A stretch of DNA of 64,000 nt from Nannochloropsis oceanica (Eukaryota > Sar > Eustigmatophyceae > Eustigmatales > Monodopsidaceae). The stretch is taken from assembly GCA_004519485.1 (NCBI GenBank), contig CP038133.1, forward strand, positions 186,001 through 250,000, given 5' to 3'. The position numbers were made by a program, and so were the translations under genes. Below are positions 63,378-64,000 of this stretch, piece by piece (the first letter of the stretch is position 1; every line of letters begins with the position of its first letter). The notes under the pieces are model-generated. The model did no database searches. It was not told the origin of the DNA and saw only the letters and a list, made by a program, of their open reading frames with translations.

Positions 63378-64000
63378 AAACATGCTCGAGGAGCAACAGC
63401 AGTCACAGCAGTTGCAACAACAACCAGAGCGGGAGAAGGGGGAGGATTATGATGACATTCTGCTACTGGAGGGTGCGAGGAAGAAACTTTGTCGATGGCG
63501 CTGATTGGATGCGCGTGAGCAGGATCAGAAAAATCAGGAGCAGATGATGATGATGGTAGAGGATGTTAAGAGAAATAAAATTCGCACGAACACTGATCAG
63601 AAGGACGAGGTGATGATGATGACGATGAAGAAGAAGAAGGAGAAGAAGGAGAAGAAGAAGAAGAAGAAGAAGACGAAGAAGAAGACGATGAAGAATATGT
63701 AACAACTATCTACAATACACAGTGCATACGCTGCCTGAAAACATACAGACGACATACTGAAAAAGGAGATCTCGCAAAAGAAGGCATGCAAGAAACGAAA
63801 GTGATGTGAAACACTAGCTTTAGTTTGTATTTAAAGGTGATTGATGAAATTAATTCGTGTCAATTGTCTCCCAATTTTTTCCTTTATGTGAGCGCCCCCC
63901 CTCCTATACTTTCTCCCCGTTCAACCCTCAAGCACCGACATTTTCCCTCTCCCCCTTCACTTCATCTCTCTCAGCCTCCGACAACATCTTTTCAATCTCA
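63378..64000. other. 3' flank with GAA-rich low-complexity DNA (window end)
   Basis: Contains an A/G-rich (GAA/GAT)n stretch at 63540-63700, whose open frame of Lys/Met is low-complexity only. No gene is recognised before the window ends. Confidence 0.5.

Overview
This is nuclear DNA from a photosynthetic eukaryote, most likely a heterokont (stramenopile) alga of the eustigmatophyte type (Nannochloropsis-like). The signs are compact genes with few short GT-AG introns, a three-helix LHC protein, and a zeaxanthin epoxidase. Several proteins also begin with a signal peptide followed by a Phe at the expected cleavage point, the bipartite plastid leader of red-lineage plastids. A fungal-type Zn2Cys6 regulator fits the same group. 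Species is inferred, not shown. No prokaryotic operon, CRISPR array, tRNA, rRNA, transposon or virus-like element was recognised.

Layout, left to right: unknown 3' exon (+, partial); LHC protein (+); giant TPR-DnaJ co-chaperone (+); zeaxanthin epoxidase (-); DPM2 (+); AFG1-type ATPase (-); small cysteine-bearing plastid protein (+); Zn2Cys6-PAS regulator (+); four-helix membrane protein (-); protein with a duplicated CYQRW cysteine motif (+); DUF4336 protein (-); mitochondrial uS17 (+); RsmI-type rRNA methyltransferase (+); plastid AlkB-like dioxygenase (+); coiled-coil protein (-); ABCG half-transporter (+); Kv-like channel with an abnormal pore (-); class 3 lipase (+); sterol dehydrogenase fused to cytochrome b5 (-); plastid membrane protein of unknown function (-); DPH5 (+); unknown membrane-anchored protein (-); LEA-like amphipathic protein (-); FET/TAF15-like RNA-binding protein (+); two tandem LEA2-like membrane proteins (+), the second with a long Gly/Gln/Asn/Trp tandem-repeat tail; LETM1-like protein (+).

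Many gene models were assembled here by joining open frames at GT-AG sites of matching phase. This recovered leaders and short first exons that a longest-ORF view misses: the ZEP signal peptide about 0.7 kb upstream, a two-codon first exon in DPM2, the AFG1 presequence, and four- and five-exon models for two further genes. Exon limits are given in each entry. All are predictions without transcript support.

Functional themes: light harvesting and xanthophyll cycling (LHC, ZEP); organelle maintenance (AFG1, uS17m, RsmI, LETM1-like); lipid and sterol metabolism (lipase, sterol dehydrogenase-b5); and translation or glycosylation housekeeping (DPH5, DPM2). The most unusual items are the channel whose GYG filter is replaced by GNA, the LEA2-like pair with its silk-like 46-residue repeats, the paired CYQRW motif, the dehydrogenase-b5 fusion, and three long poly-C runs that each break a host reading frame by exactly one extra C.
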